DNA from: Heterohyrax brucei
Lineage: Eukaryota > Chordata > Mammalia > Hyracoidea > Procaviidae
Assembly: GCA_028571685.1 (NCBI GenBank)
Contig: CM053148.1
Span: 90,294,001-90,358,000 of the forward strand
DNA length: 64,000 nt
Reading direction: 5' to 3'
A program made the translations under genes and the position numbers. The notes below the pieces were generated by a model. It was not told the origin of the DNA, did no database searches, and saw nothing but the letters and a program-made list of their open reading frames with translations. Positions 1 to 12,540 of this stretch are shown one piece after another. Position 1 is the stretch's first letter; every line of letters starts with the position of its first letter.

Positions 1-1514
1 ATACAGTGAAAATAATGAAAAAAAGGGCAATGGGGGTGTGCGTGTATCTGTTTTACATATACATGCCCTCAACAATTTTAGTTTTATTAGATCAGAGACA
101 TTCTCATTGCGATAGTGACATTTGAGCAAGCGGCTCCAGAAGATGAGAATTAAAATGCATACATAGGGGAGGACAACATGAAACGGTGGGGACAATGAGG
201 AAAAAGAAAAGACCAGTGGGTCTTGAAATGAATGAGCAAGGTACAGAGAAGTAAGGTAAGAAGAAAAAGAGGAAGTAATCGGATGGGAAGGGTAGAATAT
301 CATGGACATGTAGGCAACAGAATGGATTTCAAAATGATAAGAAAAATCATTGGAGACTTGGAAAAGATGAGTAATATTATCTCCTGCTTCACAAGAACCA
401 ATCTAGTGATTTTAATGTGCACACGTAATGAGAACAAGGTTGAATACATGAAAACTCCTTAAAGAAGTTACTACAAAAATCTCGGCAAAGATGGTGACCT
501 GAGCCAGGGCAGTCACAATAGAGTGTGGGGACATAATTGGATTATGAATATGTTGAAATTAGGGCCAACAGGGTTTGTTGAAACCCTGGAGGTGAGCATA
601 GCAGACAGAAGTCAGAAACCATTCTGGGATTCATAGTGTGTATGACTGGAAAGAAGCAATTCACCATTCAATGAATTTGGAATGATTGACAGAGCAGCAG
701 ACAAGGAAATGGTGCAAAGTTGGCCCAGATACCGTAAGCGTGAGATGTTCATTTAATATACAAATGAAGCTGTACTATAGGCACTGGTGTAGAGGAGAAC
801 GGAGATCAGTTGAGAGGTCTATGGTTGAAATTTGATAAGGGTAACCACAGCCTGGAGATCTGGTAAGATCACTAAGGGAGTACGCACTGTTAGGGAAGAC
901 ATATCCCAGAATGGATCTTAATCTAGGTCCTCTGTTATTCAGAGGTCACTTAAGAAAGAAAAGCTAGCCAACGGAAATAGAGAGGATGGATCAGTGAGGG
1001 AGGAGAAAAATCAGGAAGGAGAAAGCATTGGAAACCACATGATGAACACACTTAGAAGATATTACTTAACTGAAGCAGATGCTGCTGCCAGGAAACAAAA
1101 AAGGTGACAGATAAGTCACCATTCAGTTTAAGACTATGAAGTGTTTGCGACTATACCACACAGTTTCAGTGGAGTGATGTGGTCAAAGCCTGATCACAGT
1201 CTATTCAAGAAATAAATGGAGGAGGAAAGCAGGACAGAGAAAGTTTAAATATTTTCAAAGAAGTCTGCTGCAATTAGAGGTGTATATTACACCATATAAC
1301 AGAAGGTATTTGAAGTCTTATGTAGTATCTATCAGTCAATAACATCTAGCTATGTAATTGCACATGTGAATACAGACATGATATGTATGAGAACACATAT
1401 TTCAGAGCAAATACATTTTTGAATGATGATGGGAAGAAACAGTTGAGTAGCAGGAAAAAAATTGTTTGGAGGATGTAAATGAATTAATGGAGAGTAGTAA
1501 GTTAAAAAGAAAAG
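1..1514. other. Intronic sequence, no feature recognised
   Basis: This is presumed to be part of the long NCAM2 intron downstream of the Ig4 exon. It is purine-rich in its first kilobase. The one short open frame (232-462) has no recognisable domain and looks fortuitous. Confidence 0.5.
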
Positions 1515-1680
1515 AAAACCTGGTAGCATAGTGCTTACATCTAACGGCTGCTAATCAAAAGACTGGCAATTAGAATCCACCATGCACTCCTTGGAAAATC
1601 TACGTGGCAGGTAGTTCTACTCTGTCCTATAGGGTCACTATGATTTGGAAATGACTCGACAGTGAGTTTGATTTGGGTTT
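1515..1680 (+). repeat. AfroSINE
   Basis: The copy reads from a tRNA-like head (cctggtagcatagtg), through a diverged B box, to the body (tctgtcctatagggtcacta) and the tail (gactcgacagtgagtttg). It is nearly full length. Confidence 0.9.
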
Positions 1681-2194
1681 CTGGAATAAGATAGACATAT
1701 GGCATGATACATAGATACATGGCATGTATACCAGGGTAAGTAAGGGAATATAGGATTTAGTGAACACCTAAAAGCTCAGGCATTTCATTCACAGTAACAC
1801 ATAGGTTCAGCTATACAGATGTGCAGATGTAGTAGTGAGGATATGTTAATTCCCCAAGCCCCTGCCTTATTTTCTTAGTAATAAGAAAGCTGGATCATGT
1901 GTTGAGCTTTATGGGGGTAGAGAGGCTTGAAAGCGTGAGTTTAGAAGATAGCTTATGAAATAGTTATCAAAGATCATTGGTGAAAGATGTACCAGGAAAA
2001 TGTGGAATGACAACCACACACTACCAAGAATCTACTTTAGATTATAGGTCACAATTTTAAAGAGAGTTTTTCTCTAGCTAAGATTAGCTGTGTTAGTACA
2101 TGAATAGGCATACAGGTAAAGCACAGGAGGTGTCTTCCTAAAAAAAAAATTCAAGAGGCAAAATGAGATTCAAGAATATATGTGTCACTTTGTT

Positions 2195-2565
2195 GTCGCT
2201 GGTTTAGTGGCCATCAAATCAGCTCTGACTCATGGTGATCCCATTAACAAGAGGAAGAAACTTTGCATAGTCTTATACCATCTTCAAGATCACTGGTACA
2301 CTCAAGTCCATTATTATGGCCACTGTGTATTCTAAGTGCCTTCCAACTTAGCAGACAACTTCTAGCACTATATCAAAAGCATTTTGTTGTGATCCACAGA
2401 ATTTTCTTGGCTAATTTTCAGAAGTAGATTGCCAGATATTTGCACTTGGCTTTTGGCTTGTCTTATTCTGGAAACTCTGCCGAATCCTGTCCACCAGGAG
2501 TGATCCTGATGGTATCTGAAATACCAGTAGAAGAGCTTCCAGAATCATGGCAATAGCAAACCACC
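2195..2565 (-). repeat. RTE-tailed SINE, tRNA-Gly SINE related
   Basis: The left edge carries the reverse complement of the RTE/AfroSINE-type tail (gccatcaaatcagctctgactcat). The interior (gttgtgatccacagaatttt, cagaagtagattgccag) corresponds to the body of the SINE at 14525-14870. The tRNA-Gly head is not recognisable, so this may be a related subfamily or a degraded copy. Confidence 0.65.
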
Positions 2566-2589
2566 ACAGTATATAACATATATGTCAAC

Positions 2590-2656
2590 GTCTACATCTA
2601 CATCTGTGTCTATATCTACCTTTATCTCTATCTCTATCTCGACCTAGATCTATATA
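2590..2656. repeat. (TCTATC)n-like microsatellite
   Basis: An imperfect array of pyrimidine/A hexamers (tctaca, tctata, tctatc). The arginine-rich frame read from its other strand is an artefact of the repeat. Confidence 0.85.
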
Positions 2657-5187
2657 AGAGGTAGTAACTATGACAATAGACAATAAAATGTAAGTTAGGA
2701 ATATATCAAGATTGATGGTAAGAAGTATTGAAAATACAGTAGAATTCACAAATACTAGAATCACCTTGTCCCTACATATTTGATAGAACATATAAAGTAA
2801 ATTTTAACTTACAGGTAGATGTACAGTTAAATATACATTTAAGAGTCATGCATCCAAAGATGAAAGAGTTAGAGAATAAGACAACTTTCACGGGTCCCAA
2901 CAGTGGCAATGATGCTAACCCAGAGGAGTCGCTCATGACAACGCATCCTCATCAAGAGGTTTCTTCTTTCCCTCTGTACATGGATAGTTACTTATAACCA
3001 ATGTCATTTGTTTAATATACCCAATTTACAATCTGATCATTGATGAACCAAAAGCAGTAAAGGTATTGCAATGACTGTGTTGGGTAGTTTCCATATGTCC
3101 AATTTTATTCCATTAATTAAAAGACTGACAGTGGGATACATCAAATGCATTATTTTGCCCCAAGTTTTGTAATTAGGTATTTGCTGAAATATTTTCATAA
3201 ATACTTTTCCCCCATCTGGATAGTAATTCCTTCAAATTATATGTTACATATAAAAAGATAGTTCTATGACATTTGCCTTGATATATTTGCATCCATTCAA
3301 ATTTATTTCATCTTTTGCTCGAATTTAGTTAAAATTATTGACTGTACTACCACATACATAATTCAAACTTAACATTTACCAGAAAATTTATTCTGCAGTC
3401 TACTAAAATTTACTGATATCACTGGTAAGACTTTATATTTCCTCCAGTGGATGGAGTATATTACTTCTCAAGAAGTAATTATCAGCTGAATTCTGAACAC
3501 TGTATATGATATTTAAAAGAAGAAATAACACATTTTCTTCAACAAATCCTTGCTAAAATTTTTCTCCATATATAAATAACATTTTCCCAAAAACAATTTT
3601 TGAAAAACCATGAGCCACTATTACAGTATCCTAACAATCTGATGACAGGTCCTCTCTAACAGAAATTATGTCATAGAGTAAAAAAATATATAGTTTACCA
3701 AGCAATATTTTCAAAAAGTCAACATTTTTATTTTAGTGCCTAAAATTCTCTCAGAGAATAGTTTTTAAAATGACATATTAAACACAAGACTTCACTCTTT
3801 GAGAATCTTTATTCAAGTTGTAAGATGAAAAACAAATAGTAGAAAGTTGTAAATGATTGAAAACCCCACCTCTCAGCAAGCTCAGAAACATCAAGGAAGA
3901 TTTCTTCTGTGCCTAATTATATTCTACCACCTACGTGTGATGGGGAAGAGAAGTGTCCATTCTGCCTGTTGCCCAGCAGGGACCTCTAATATTGCTCTCA
4001 GAGCACTAGCAGGAAAGAAATGCATTAGGTAGACCTTAAAAATGTCATTCAAACACAAAATCCTTCGGAAAAGCCCATTATCTATGGAAATAAAAAATAA
4101 TACACGCATTAAAATCTACAGGTGCCAGATTTCTGTGCTATGCTCTTTAGCATTCATTTATACAATTGGAAACTATCTTTTTTTTTTTTCCTACCTTAAA
4201 GTCAATACCAAAGTAACCTTGAGTTTCCCTACTAATTAAGTTACACAGAAAAGCTAAATAGAAGAAGGAAATTGGAGACACTCTGTCTAACCGCACCAAG
4301 CTATTAGGAAGTCATGAGCTGAAAAATGAACGACTACCTGGATTTGATGAAGACATAGCATTAGAATAATAAATGCTATTTTAAAATATATCATTAGGTA
4401 CTGAGCCAGTAGAAAAATGTAAAGAATAAGGACATTACAAAGCCTATAGGGAATGTATTTTACAAACAATAAAACTGTAGTTCAGAAAAGTAAGACAATT
4501 TATCCAATATCACATTGCAGGTAAGTGGCAAATCCAGGATTGAAAACAAAGAATCAGTGTTACAGATATCACATAATAATACTTCATCAAACTCTATTTT
4601 CTATGAATTAGTAATTCCTAAGCTAACATACACACTCACATACACAAAGCCACAGGTTATATAAATAGATGTCATTTGTATGTATTAGTCTATGTCTAGC
4701 CGTACGGGATATCTACATAATACTCTACAGATATCAAAGAAATACTATGTGGGGTAACTGATGTGTGTTTTCAATCACACATGCAGCTGTGATAGAGAAA
4801 ATAGAACAATTTCAAAAGCAGAAGATCTCTGTAGGCCATACATCCTAATCCATCTCTGATGGTTTTTGTTAAGTAAACTAATTCCAATCAAACATTAACT
4901 GTATAGGCTCTCTGGGAGAAAGATTTAGTCAGAATCCTGTGAATGAGACTCATTCAGATGATTGGAAAAGAGCCTCAGTCATTTTTACTCCCAGGAAGGA
5001 GTAAAATTCTATCAGGTATATGGGCATAGAGCCCATCATGTGCATTTCGTGCACAGCCTTGTTTAAGAAGCTCTCCTCTGAATAGTAAATCCAAAGACTG
5101 CCTTAGCAAGCAGAATATCAGTGCAGCAAAGGCTTCACTGACAATGGTCTCTGATAAAAGTTGTCTGAGAATCCCTACTATAACAGC
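2657..5187. other. Intronic sequence, AT-rich
   Basis: About 2.5 kb without a recognised repeat or exon. The overlapping short frames around 3924-4239 show no known domain. Confidence 0.5.
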
Positions 5188-5376
5188 AAGGAGTTCTTGG
5201 ATGGCACAACTGGTTAAGTGCTTGACTGGTAATTGAAAGGTTACTGGTTAGAATCACCCGGAGGCACTTGGAATAAAGATGTGGTGATCTGCTTATAAAA
5301 AGTCATAGCCATGAGAACCCTATAGAGCACAGTTCTACGCTGCAACATGTAGGATCTCCATGAGGCAGAATTGACC
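5188..5376 (+). repeat. AfroSINE, long variant
   Basis: It starts ggagttcttggatggcacaa and has about 35-40 extra bases between head and body (gtggtgatctgcttataaaa), as in the copies at 45169, 34688, 41487 and 52003. The tail ends ccatgaggcagaattgacc. Confidence 0.85.
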
Positions 5377-5839
5377 AAGTAAGTTGTATTTGTAACAGCA
5401 ATGCAACATCACACCAAATGAAAGTATTTCCTTTTAAAAACTAATGGTTTTCTAGATTATACTAGAGAAATTAGAGAGATCTAGGAAAAATAAATCAGGA
5501 AAGCAATAACATTTATAATAATAGTTAAAAAAAATACTTAGGGATATAGCGAATCAGGGAAGAAAAAGACCTACATAAACAAAACTGCAAAAAACCAAGA
5601 GAGATCTATATAAATGGAAGAAACACACCATGCTCCTGGACAGGAAGACTCAAACTGTGAAAATGTCAATTCGACCCAAATTAGTTTACATATACAAAGT
5701 AATCCAGATCCAAATAGCAATGGCATTAACGAGGTGGAAAAACCGATCATTAACTTTACATGGAAAAAGAAGAGGCCCTGGATAAGTAAAGCACTGTTGA
5801 AGAAGGAGAATAAAGTAAAATAAACTCACACTATAACTG

Positions 5840-6212
5840 ACACCTTTGAATTGTGGTGTTGGAGAAGAACGTTGAAGGTACCATGGACCGCCAAAAGAAC
5901 AAACAGATCTGTTCTGGAAGAAGTATGACCAGAGTGCTCCTTAGAAGCGAAGATGGCAAGGCTGCATCTTACATACTGTGGACATATTGTCAAGAAGGAG
6001 CAGTCCCTGGAGAAGGACATCACGCTTGGTAGAGTGCAAGGTCAGCAAAAAAGAGGAAGACCCTCGACGAGATGGACTGACACAGTGGCCGAAACAATGG
6101 GCTTAAGCATAAAAATGATTGTGGACGCGGCACAAGACTGGACAGTGTTTTGTTCGGTTGTTCAAAGGGTTGCTATGAGTTGGAACCGACTCGACAGCAC
6201 CTAAAAACAATG
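5840..6212 (+). mobile_element. RTE/BovB-like LINE 3' end inserted in L1
   Basis: It encodes the C-terminal tail of an RTE ORF2 across frames: FELWCWRR-type, KRTNRSVLEE-type, then ARLHLTYCGHIVKKEQSLEK and GRVQGQQKRGRPSTRWTDT. It ends in the RTE tail gactcgacagcacctaaaaa. The copy is 5'-truncated, with at least one frameshift near 5925-5950. L1 sequence resumes directly after it. Confidence 0.88.
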
Positions 6213-6343
6213 ACATATGACTTCAGAATGTAGTATTCAGTTACAGTAGTCAAAGCAGCCTGAGACTAGTACAGTGACAGATACACTGATCGAAGGAATA
6301 CAATTGAGAACCCATATGTAAATCCATCTGTCTACAGTCACCT

Positions 6344-6511
6344 AAGGAAACTGTTGGTATAGTGGTTAAGTGCTATTGCTGCTAACAAAAAGGTCAGTAG
6401 TTCAAATCCACCAGGAGCTCCTTGAAAACTCTATGAGGCAGTTCTCTCTGTCCTATAAGGTCACTATGATGTGGAACTGACTTAATGGCTTTTTTTTTAA
6501 AAAAAAAAAAA
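6344..6511 (+). repeat. AfroSINE inserted in L1
   Basis: Head ctgttggtatagtggttaag, B-box region agtagttcaaatccaccagg, body tctgtcctataaggtcacta. It ends in a run of T followed by a run of A at 6489-6511, and L1 ORF2 sequence continues beyond. Confidence 0.92.
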
Positions 6512-6838
6512 CAGTTACCTGATCTTTGAAAAAGGCCCAAAGTCTATTAAATGGGAAAAGACATTCTTCTAAACAAACGGTGCTGGCAAAACCAGATGTT
6601 CACCTGCAGAAAAATGAGACAGGACCTATACTTTATACCATGCAGGGGGAGAAAAAAAATTCAGAGTTGATAAGGAAAAAAAGCTATATATAAAAATCTA
6701 TGAAGATTATAGATGAAAAAATAGGATCAGCTCTAGAGGCACTAATACATGGCATTAACAGGACACAAACCATGTCTAACAACACAAAACACCAGAAAAT
6801 AATTTACATAAGTGGGACTTCCTAAAACTGAAACATTT

Positions 6839-7376
6839 ATAGAGAGGACCTTATAAACTAGAGACTAAATCAGCAGGAAATGGGAAGAACTAGACAGTGC
6901 CTAGCTGTCAGCTTTTCTTACAGGCAACTCAACAACGAGTCCCTGATGGAGTGGGAAAAATATGGGGTGCAGAATGCACACTCTACTAAAAAGACCAGAT
7001 TGCAGGAAGGTCACAGGAAGACATGGCCTCCAGATTCGATTGGTAGCCTAGAACTGAAACCATTCTAGAAGGCAACTTCTCAGACAAAGACTGAACTGGT
7101 CTATAAGACATAAATGAGACTGGTGAGGTGTGCTTCTTGGGTTAAGTAGATAGAGGAGATTAACTGGGCAACTCTTGTCTTTAGGCAAGATGACCCTGTG
7201 CAGGGCGACAGGAGTTAGTTGAAAAGACTTGGGAAATACAGGGTGGAAAGCAGTAATGCTGTTACAGTGTATGGACAGCAGCTAGTCACTTAACAAAAGG
7301 TGCGTGAGGTTTTGCATGTGAAACTGACTCAAATTACAAACTTTCACTAAAAATACAATAAAGTAAAAAATTAAAA
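6839..7376 (+). mobile_element. Younger L1 3' UTR fragment nested in older L1
   Basis: A 5'-truncated insertion of L1 3' UTR (gatggagtgggaaaaatatg, gactgaactggtctataaga, aaactttcactaaaaataca) that ends in an A-rich tail at 7356-7380. It interrupts the reading sense of the older L1. Its 3' UTR type differs from the host L1. Confidence 0.75.
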
Positions 7377-9407
7377 AAAAAGCTAATCAGAAGACTTTAC
7401 CAAAAGATTTTTTTAAAATTAACCACAGATTAGGGAAACAATTCTGGCTTTGAGAAATCTAATAAGGTTTTGTCTTTAAAATCTATAGAAAAATCCAACA
7501 TTTTTACAACAAAAAAGACAAACAAATAATCCAATTAAAAAAAAAATGGGAAAAGAAAATAACAGACACTTCGCCACAGAAGACACTCAGGCAGCTAACA
7601 GACACATGATGAAATGTTTGTGATTCTTAGTCATTAGAGCAAAGCAAATAAAACTACAATGTGATATCATCTCACCCCAACATAAATGGCAGAAATTGAA
7701 AAAAAAACATTAATAATACAAAATAAGTATTGGAGGTGTGGTGGTGAGTCTGAAACTCCTATGCACTGCTGGATAGAAATGCAAAAGGGTATAATCATTT
7801 CATAAAACGATATAGCATTTCTTTAAAAAGCTAGATAAAAATACCATATGACCCAGGATCTCAGTCCTAGAAATACATCCTATAGAAATAAAAGCTATCA
7901 AATGAATAGCCATGCACACCCATCTTCATTGTACCTTTACTCAGAACAGAAAAAGACGGAAACAACCAAAGCACCCACCAACAGATGAATGGATAGACTA
8001 CGGTGCACATGCATGAAGGAATACTACAGAATGATAAAGAGTAACAATGACTTTATGTAGCATCTCATAATGCAGATGAATCCGGAGGGCATTATATTCA
8101 GTGAAATAAGTCAATAACAAAAGGCCAAATAGTGTATGGGAGCACCATTACAAAAACTCATGGAAAGGTTTACACACAGAACGAAAAAACATCTTTGAAG
8201 ATGACTAAGAAGGGGATGAGCGGGAGGGTGATGGATAAGACAGTACTCAACACTTGGAAAGCTAGAACAACTTGTACAAGGTGAGGTCGTGGAAAATCCA
8301 TAGACACGACCAAACTCCCCGAGGGGCTGAATTACTGGATTGAGAGCTGGCCACCATGGTCCTGAGGGACAAGTAGCACAACTGGCATAACACAGTTTTA
8401 TAAAGAAAACATTCGACATCCTACTTTAGTGAATAGTCTCTGGGGTCTTAAAAGCTTGTGATGGGCCATCTTCGATATCCCACTGGTTCCACCCCAGCTG
8501 GAGCAAGGGAAAAGGAAGAAAACCAGAGACACAATGGAAAGATGAGTTCCAAATGACTAGTGACTACCATAGCTTCCACCAGACGGGACTCCAGACTAAT
8601 TAGATGGTGCTCAGCTATCACCACTGACTGCTCAGACAGGGATACACAATAGAGGGTCCTGGGCAGTTATATAGATAAACATAGGACAAAACTCTAAGAC
8701 ATACACACACAGAGACTTACTAGCATCACAAAGACTAGAGAAACCCAGAGAGTATGGCCACACACAATTCAGTAGTCAAGTCAATGTTGAGGATCACACT
8801 TCAGCCCCACAGAACAAAATGAGACTAAAAGGATATACCAGCCTAGGGACAAGGACAAGAAAGCAGTAGGGGACAGGAATGCTGATAATGGGGAACCCAA
8901 GTCGGAGAAGCGGAGAGTGTTGACATGCTGTGTGGTTGGCAACTAATGTCACAAGACAACATGTATATTAGGTGCTTAACGGGAAATTAATTTACTCTGT
9001 AAACTTTCATCTAAAGGGCAATAATAAATAATCATTAATGAGTTGAAACAAATTTATAGGAAATGCACATTTGAAAGTTCATATATTCCATTATCTAGAG
9101 TCTCTGCTTCTATACATCTATGCATTTTTATAATTCTCACCTAGCTTTTTATATGACCAGCCATAGTAAGCATGTGGTACATCTACTTCAACTATGTATA
9201 CTACCGCCATTAAAATATTTAAACAGATTTTATTGCTGATACTTTAATTGTTCTCTAAACCTTTTCATTCATTTTTTTCCCCTGATTTTAGATCTCTCCT
9301 TGAAATTTTTTCCATTTATTTATTTATTTTTGTAATGCCCACTCTTTGAATCAAGCACAAAGAACTACTTGCAGTTTCATCTAGAATGCAGTGCTACGAT
9401 TTGGTAT

Positions 9408-9567
9408 TCCATTACCATTCAAGTTGATTGTGAATTATAGTGAACCTATGGGACACAGCAGAAATACCCCACAGAGTTTCCAAAGAGCACTTGGTAGATT
9501 TGAACTTTTAAACTTTCGGTTAGCATCCAAGCACTTCACTGCTGCGCTTCAAGGGTTCCCAGGGTTT
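9408..9567 (-). repeat. AfroSINE
   Basis: Reverse-complement body and head (gagtttccaaagagcacttg, then ggttagcatccaagcacttc). The first of two consecutive minus-strand copies. Confidence 0.85.
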
Positions 9568-9599
9568 AATTAAAACAAACAAACAAAAGAACAAAGAAA

Positions 9600-9753
9600 C
9601 CAGTGCCGGTGAGTTGATACCTACTCATAGCGGACCTATAATGACAGAGTAGAACTGCCCCATAGAGCTTCCAAGGAATGTCTGGAGGATTTGAATTGCT
9701 GACCTTTTTGGTTCGCAGACACAGCACTTAACTACTACACCACCAGGGTTTCC
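9600..9753 (-). repeat. AfroSINE
   Basis: Near full length in reverse orientation: tail gccggtgagttgatacctac, body agagtagaactgccccatag, head actacaccaccagggtttcc. Confidence 0.93.
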
Positions 9754-11338
9754 AGAGTTTGATAAAGAAGTGCAAGTTTGTCATAGAAATAATAAAAATT
9801 CAGCTGCACAAAGTTTGTCCAGAAGCACAACTACTTACAAAAATTACAAAAAAAAGGCCTGTATACTGTCTTTCATCCTCAAAGCCAATGCTATGCATAT
9901 GCCAATGTATTTTAGTTTTTTTGTTCCATTATAAAATGTTTTAAAATACATATTTCAAAATCATGCAGTCTCTCTTCTGTAAGGCAGTAATTGCAGATCT
10001 GTTAGCTACACCACATTCTGGTGAGTTCTACTAAAGGACAAAAAGGGAGTTTAAAATATTATTATTGTCCTATCATGTAAAGTACAGAAGTGTTATCATT
10101 TATCCCATTACTTATTTTAAGTAATTTAAAAATAAATATATCACTTGGCTTAGGGTAAACTGAGAGGAGAGGTTCTGGTGACAGGTAACACTGTTTGTAA
10201 CTTGCAGAGAGGCCTGTCAGAAGAACAAGTTGAGTTCGCTGGAAAGCAGAGAGATCAGTCACAGCTATACCTGTGGCTTGAGAAGGTCTATTTCCACACC
10301 GCAACGTTTTTCAAACTGCATAGTCATTAAAAAATTATTGACAATATTAAATATACTTTTTTTTCCTACGGGGGGGGGTTCAGAATCAATCTCCCATCCT
10401 AAACTGAACGCAACACAAAATGAAAACTTCTGTGTTGTTGTTGCTGTTGCTCGTTGTTTTGCCCCTTGAGCTTAAAATCATTCTTGCAAACAAAGAAGAC
10501 TCAGTAACACTTACTGAAAGCCATTACATGAGTTTATGTCAAGTATAGAAGGAAATATTAATCACACACAGTTCAGCCACCTTACAGATTATTTTATTAC
10601 TTAAATTTTATGGAAGTTGTCTTTCAAGAAGCTGTGTTTGCTTAAGAAAGAAAAGAAAAAAAGAAAAAGCCTACAGAATAAGTTCATGCGACCTCCATAT
10701 TTAATCTATAAAATAAAACAAGAATTTTCAATAGGGATCTTCATGTGGTGTAAAAAATTTGCTCTATTATCTTCCATTGAAAGGAAGAACTTCCACTGAC
10801 CATGTTTCAAATAAGTAATTTTTAAAATATATAGTCGCCTTACATCCAGAGTGGAAAACTCTCCCATAAATGAAAATATTAAAATGTAATAAAATATCTG
10901 CACAAGTACAGCAGAGCATAATAGCCTTGAGTATTAAAAAATGATATAATACTGAATGTGGCCATGCAATAATATTTATATGCTATGGTAATTAAGTTAT
11001 TATAAAATTCAAGGTATTTTCTTTAGGTAGTTGCATTTGATTAAGTCCTTCACCCAGCTGTTCATTTGTGGCACTGTGGTGACTTGGGTGTCGCTGTGAT
11101 GCTGGAGTCTATGCCATGCCACCAGTCCTCCAAATATCAGCAGGATCATCCATGATGGACAGGTATCACTGGATTTTCCACACTAAAACAGGTCAGGAAT
11201 TGAGCCTTGGACATTTACTTCCAAACATAAGCCATAAAAATCTTACGGACTGCAACATGACATTGTCCATTTTACTTGCTTTGTTATCAGGAGGGACTAA
11301 TTACATGAAGAAAATTTTCTTAAAAAAGAAGAGAAAGT
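9754..11338. other. Intronic sequence, no gene recognised
   Basis: AT-rich unique sequence. It contains a C/G homopolymer (gggggggggtt, about 10371-10380) and a short TTG-rich stretch near 10435-10455. Confidence 0.5.
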
Positions 11339-11489
11339 TCTTGCCATCAAGTCCATACCAACTCGCAGTGACACTACATGACACAGTAGAAGTGCCCCAT
11401 GGGGTTTCCAAGAAGCAGCTTGAGGATTTAATTGCAGACTTATTTGCTTAGCAGCTAAAACTCTTAATCACAGGGCAACCAGGACTCCA
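11339..11489 (-). repeat. AfroSINE
   Basis: Reverse orientation (cagtagaagtgccccatggg, gcttagcagctaaaactctt). The apparent 111-residue frame that crosses it is partly SINE and not a gene. Confidence 0.88.
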
Positions 11490-11511
11490 AAAAAAATAAA
11501 AGTAAATAAAG

Positions 11512-11652
11512 GAAATTGCTGTCAGGTTGATTCTGACTCATAGGGACCCACAGACTTGCCCGTAGGGTTTCCGAGGTGCCCCTGGTGGATTCCAACTGCT
11601 GATCTTTTGATTGGCAGCCATAGCTATTAAGCACTAGGGCACTAGAGTTTTC
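11512..11652 (-). repeat. AfroSINE
   Basis: Reverse orientation (ctgtcaggttgattctgact, ggtgcccctggtggattcca, cagccatagctattaagcac). A second consecutive copy, adjoining an RTE remnant. Confidence 0.88.
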
Positions 11653-11667
11653 AGTAGGTTTCTAGGA

Positions 11668-11862
11668 GGAAGGCCTTACGTGTGGTGAAGGAGAGGGCCA
11701 GTGATGGCAAGGAACTTCCCGGCTGGATGAGCACAATAGCCACAAGGATGGACGTGAAGATGCCTTCAATAGTGAGCGTGACTGAGGACTGGCTCTCCTT
11801 TTGTTCTGTTGTACACACGATCACCATGAGCTGGAGGTGTCTATAGGGCAGCTATCAAATGA
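11668..11862 (+). mobile_element. Degraded RTE LINE 3' end
   Basis: It aligns by eye to the last ~190 bp of the RTE copies at 25.6 kb and 30.8 kb: gagagggccagtgatggcaa, then gagcacaatagccacaagga, then ttttgttctgttgtacacac and a worn tail (ccatgagctggaggtgtcta). Heavily diverged. Confidence 0.6.
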
Positions 11863-12475
11863 AGAAACTGTCTATATTTACTACTGTTAAACTCCCTTCT
11901 GACTTTGCATTTTAGTCTGCAAAAACAGTTTAAGAACTTACTCTCCAGGTCTCAATGCCTGCATTTATGGAGAAAAACACCTGCTTCCTCACTGTTAAAA
12001 TATAAAGGAAAATACTGGCTTAACTCTGGCTTCTGAACATAAAGGCAAGATTACTGTTAAAGAAAAATATTCCTACTTTTACCTCAAAATTTAAGAAAAC
12101 TCCTAAATTTCACTTTGAACACATCTATTTAATTTAAGGAACACTAAGTAAGATGGACTTAAATCACTAACGCTGATGTTGAATTTTATTAAGGTTGTTT
12201 TCTTTGGCATAGGAAAATTGCTTTTTCAAATATATGTAAAACAACAGACAGTTTGAATATTTTAGCCAGAAATCTTTGAGCTGATATAAACTCCCACCAA
12301 GACCAGCATCTTATATTTTACTTTAATAAAAAGAAAGAAAAAGGCTGAGGAGAGAAACTCAGTGTGAGACAGTACTTTATTATATTTATTCAGTGCAGAG
12401 GTATCATATTAAAAAGACTGTCTAGATTTAGGGAGTAAAATTAAATGAGTTTCTGTTAATATGATTTATTAACTA
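11863..12475. other. Intronic sequence, no feature recognised
   Basis: About 600 bp of AT-rich sequence with no repeat or exon that I could recognise. Confidence 0.5.
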
Positions 12476-12537
12476 GGATCCCTGGTGAAGCAATGGTTAA
12501 GTGTTTAACTGCTAATCAAAATACTGGCAGTTCGAAC
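12476..12537 (+). repeat. AfroSINE head fragment
   Basis: Only the tRNA-derived head is present (ccctggtgaagcaatggtta ... actggcagttcgaact). The copy breaks off just after the B box. Confidence 0.8.
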
Positions 12538-12540
12538 TGA

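Larger units (their letters stand above)
5450..9020 (+). mobile_element. Old L1 LINE, ORF2 end plus 3' UTR, multiply interrupted
   Basis: This is a 5'-truncated L1. The part at 5450-5839 matches the L1 ORF2 region that encodes MSILPKTIYR-type sequence in other L1s (tgctcctggacaggaagact, ttaactttacatggaaaaag). It resumes at 6213-6343, 6512-6838 and 7377-9020 between inserted elements. The 7560-8100 part is the ORF2 C-terminal region, and 8110-9020 is a 3' UTR ending near gtaaactttcatctaaaggg and an A-rich stretch. Many stop codons are present and it encodes nothing functional. The 102-residue frame on the opposite strand at 8111-8419 is a shadow of this UTR. Confidence 0.8.

Noticed and set aside
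2585..2791. Open frame with an Arg/Asp repeat (RDRDRDKGRYRHR)
   Set aside because: It is a translation of the TCTATC microsatellite.
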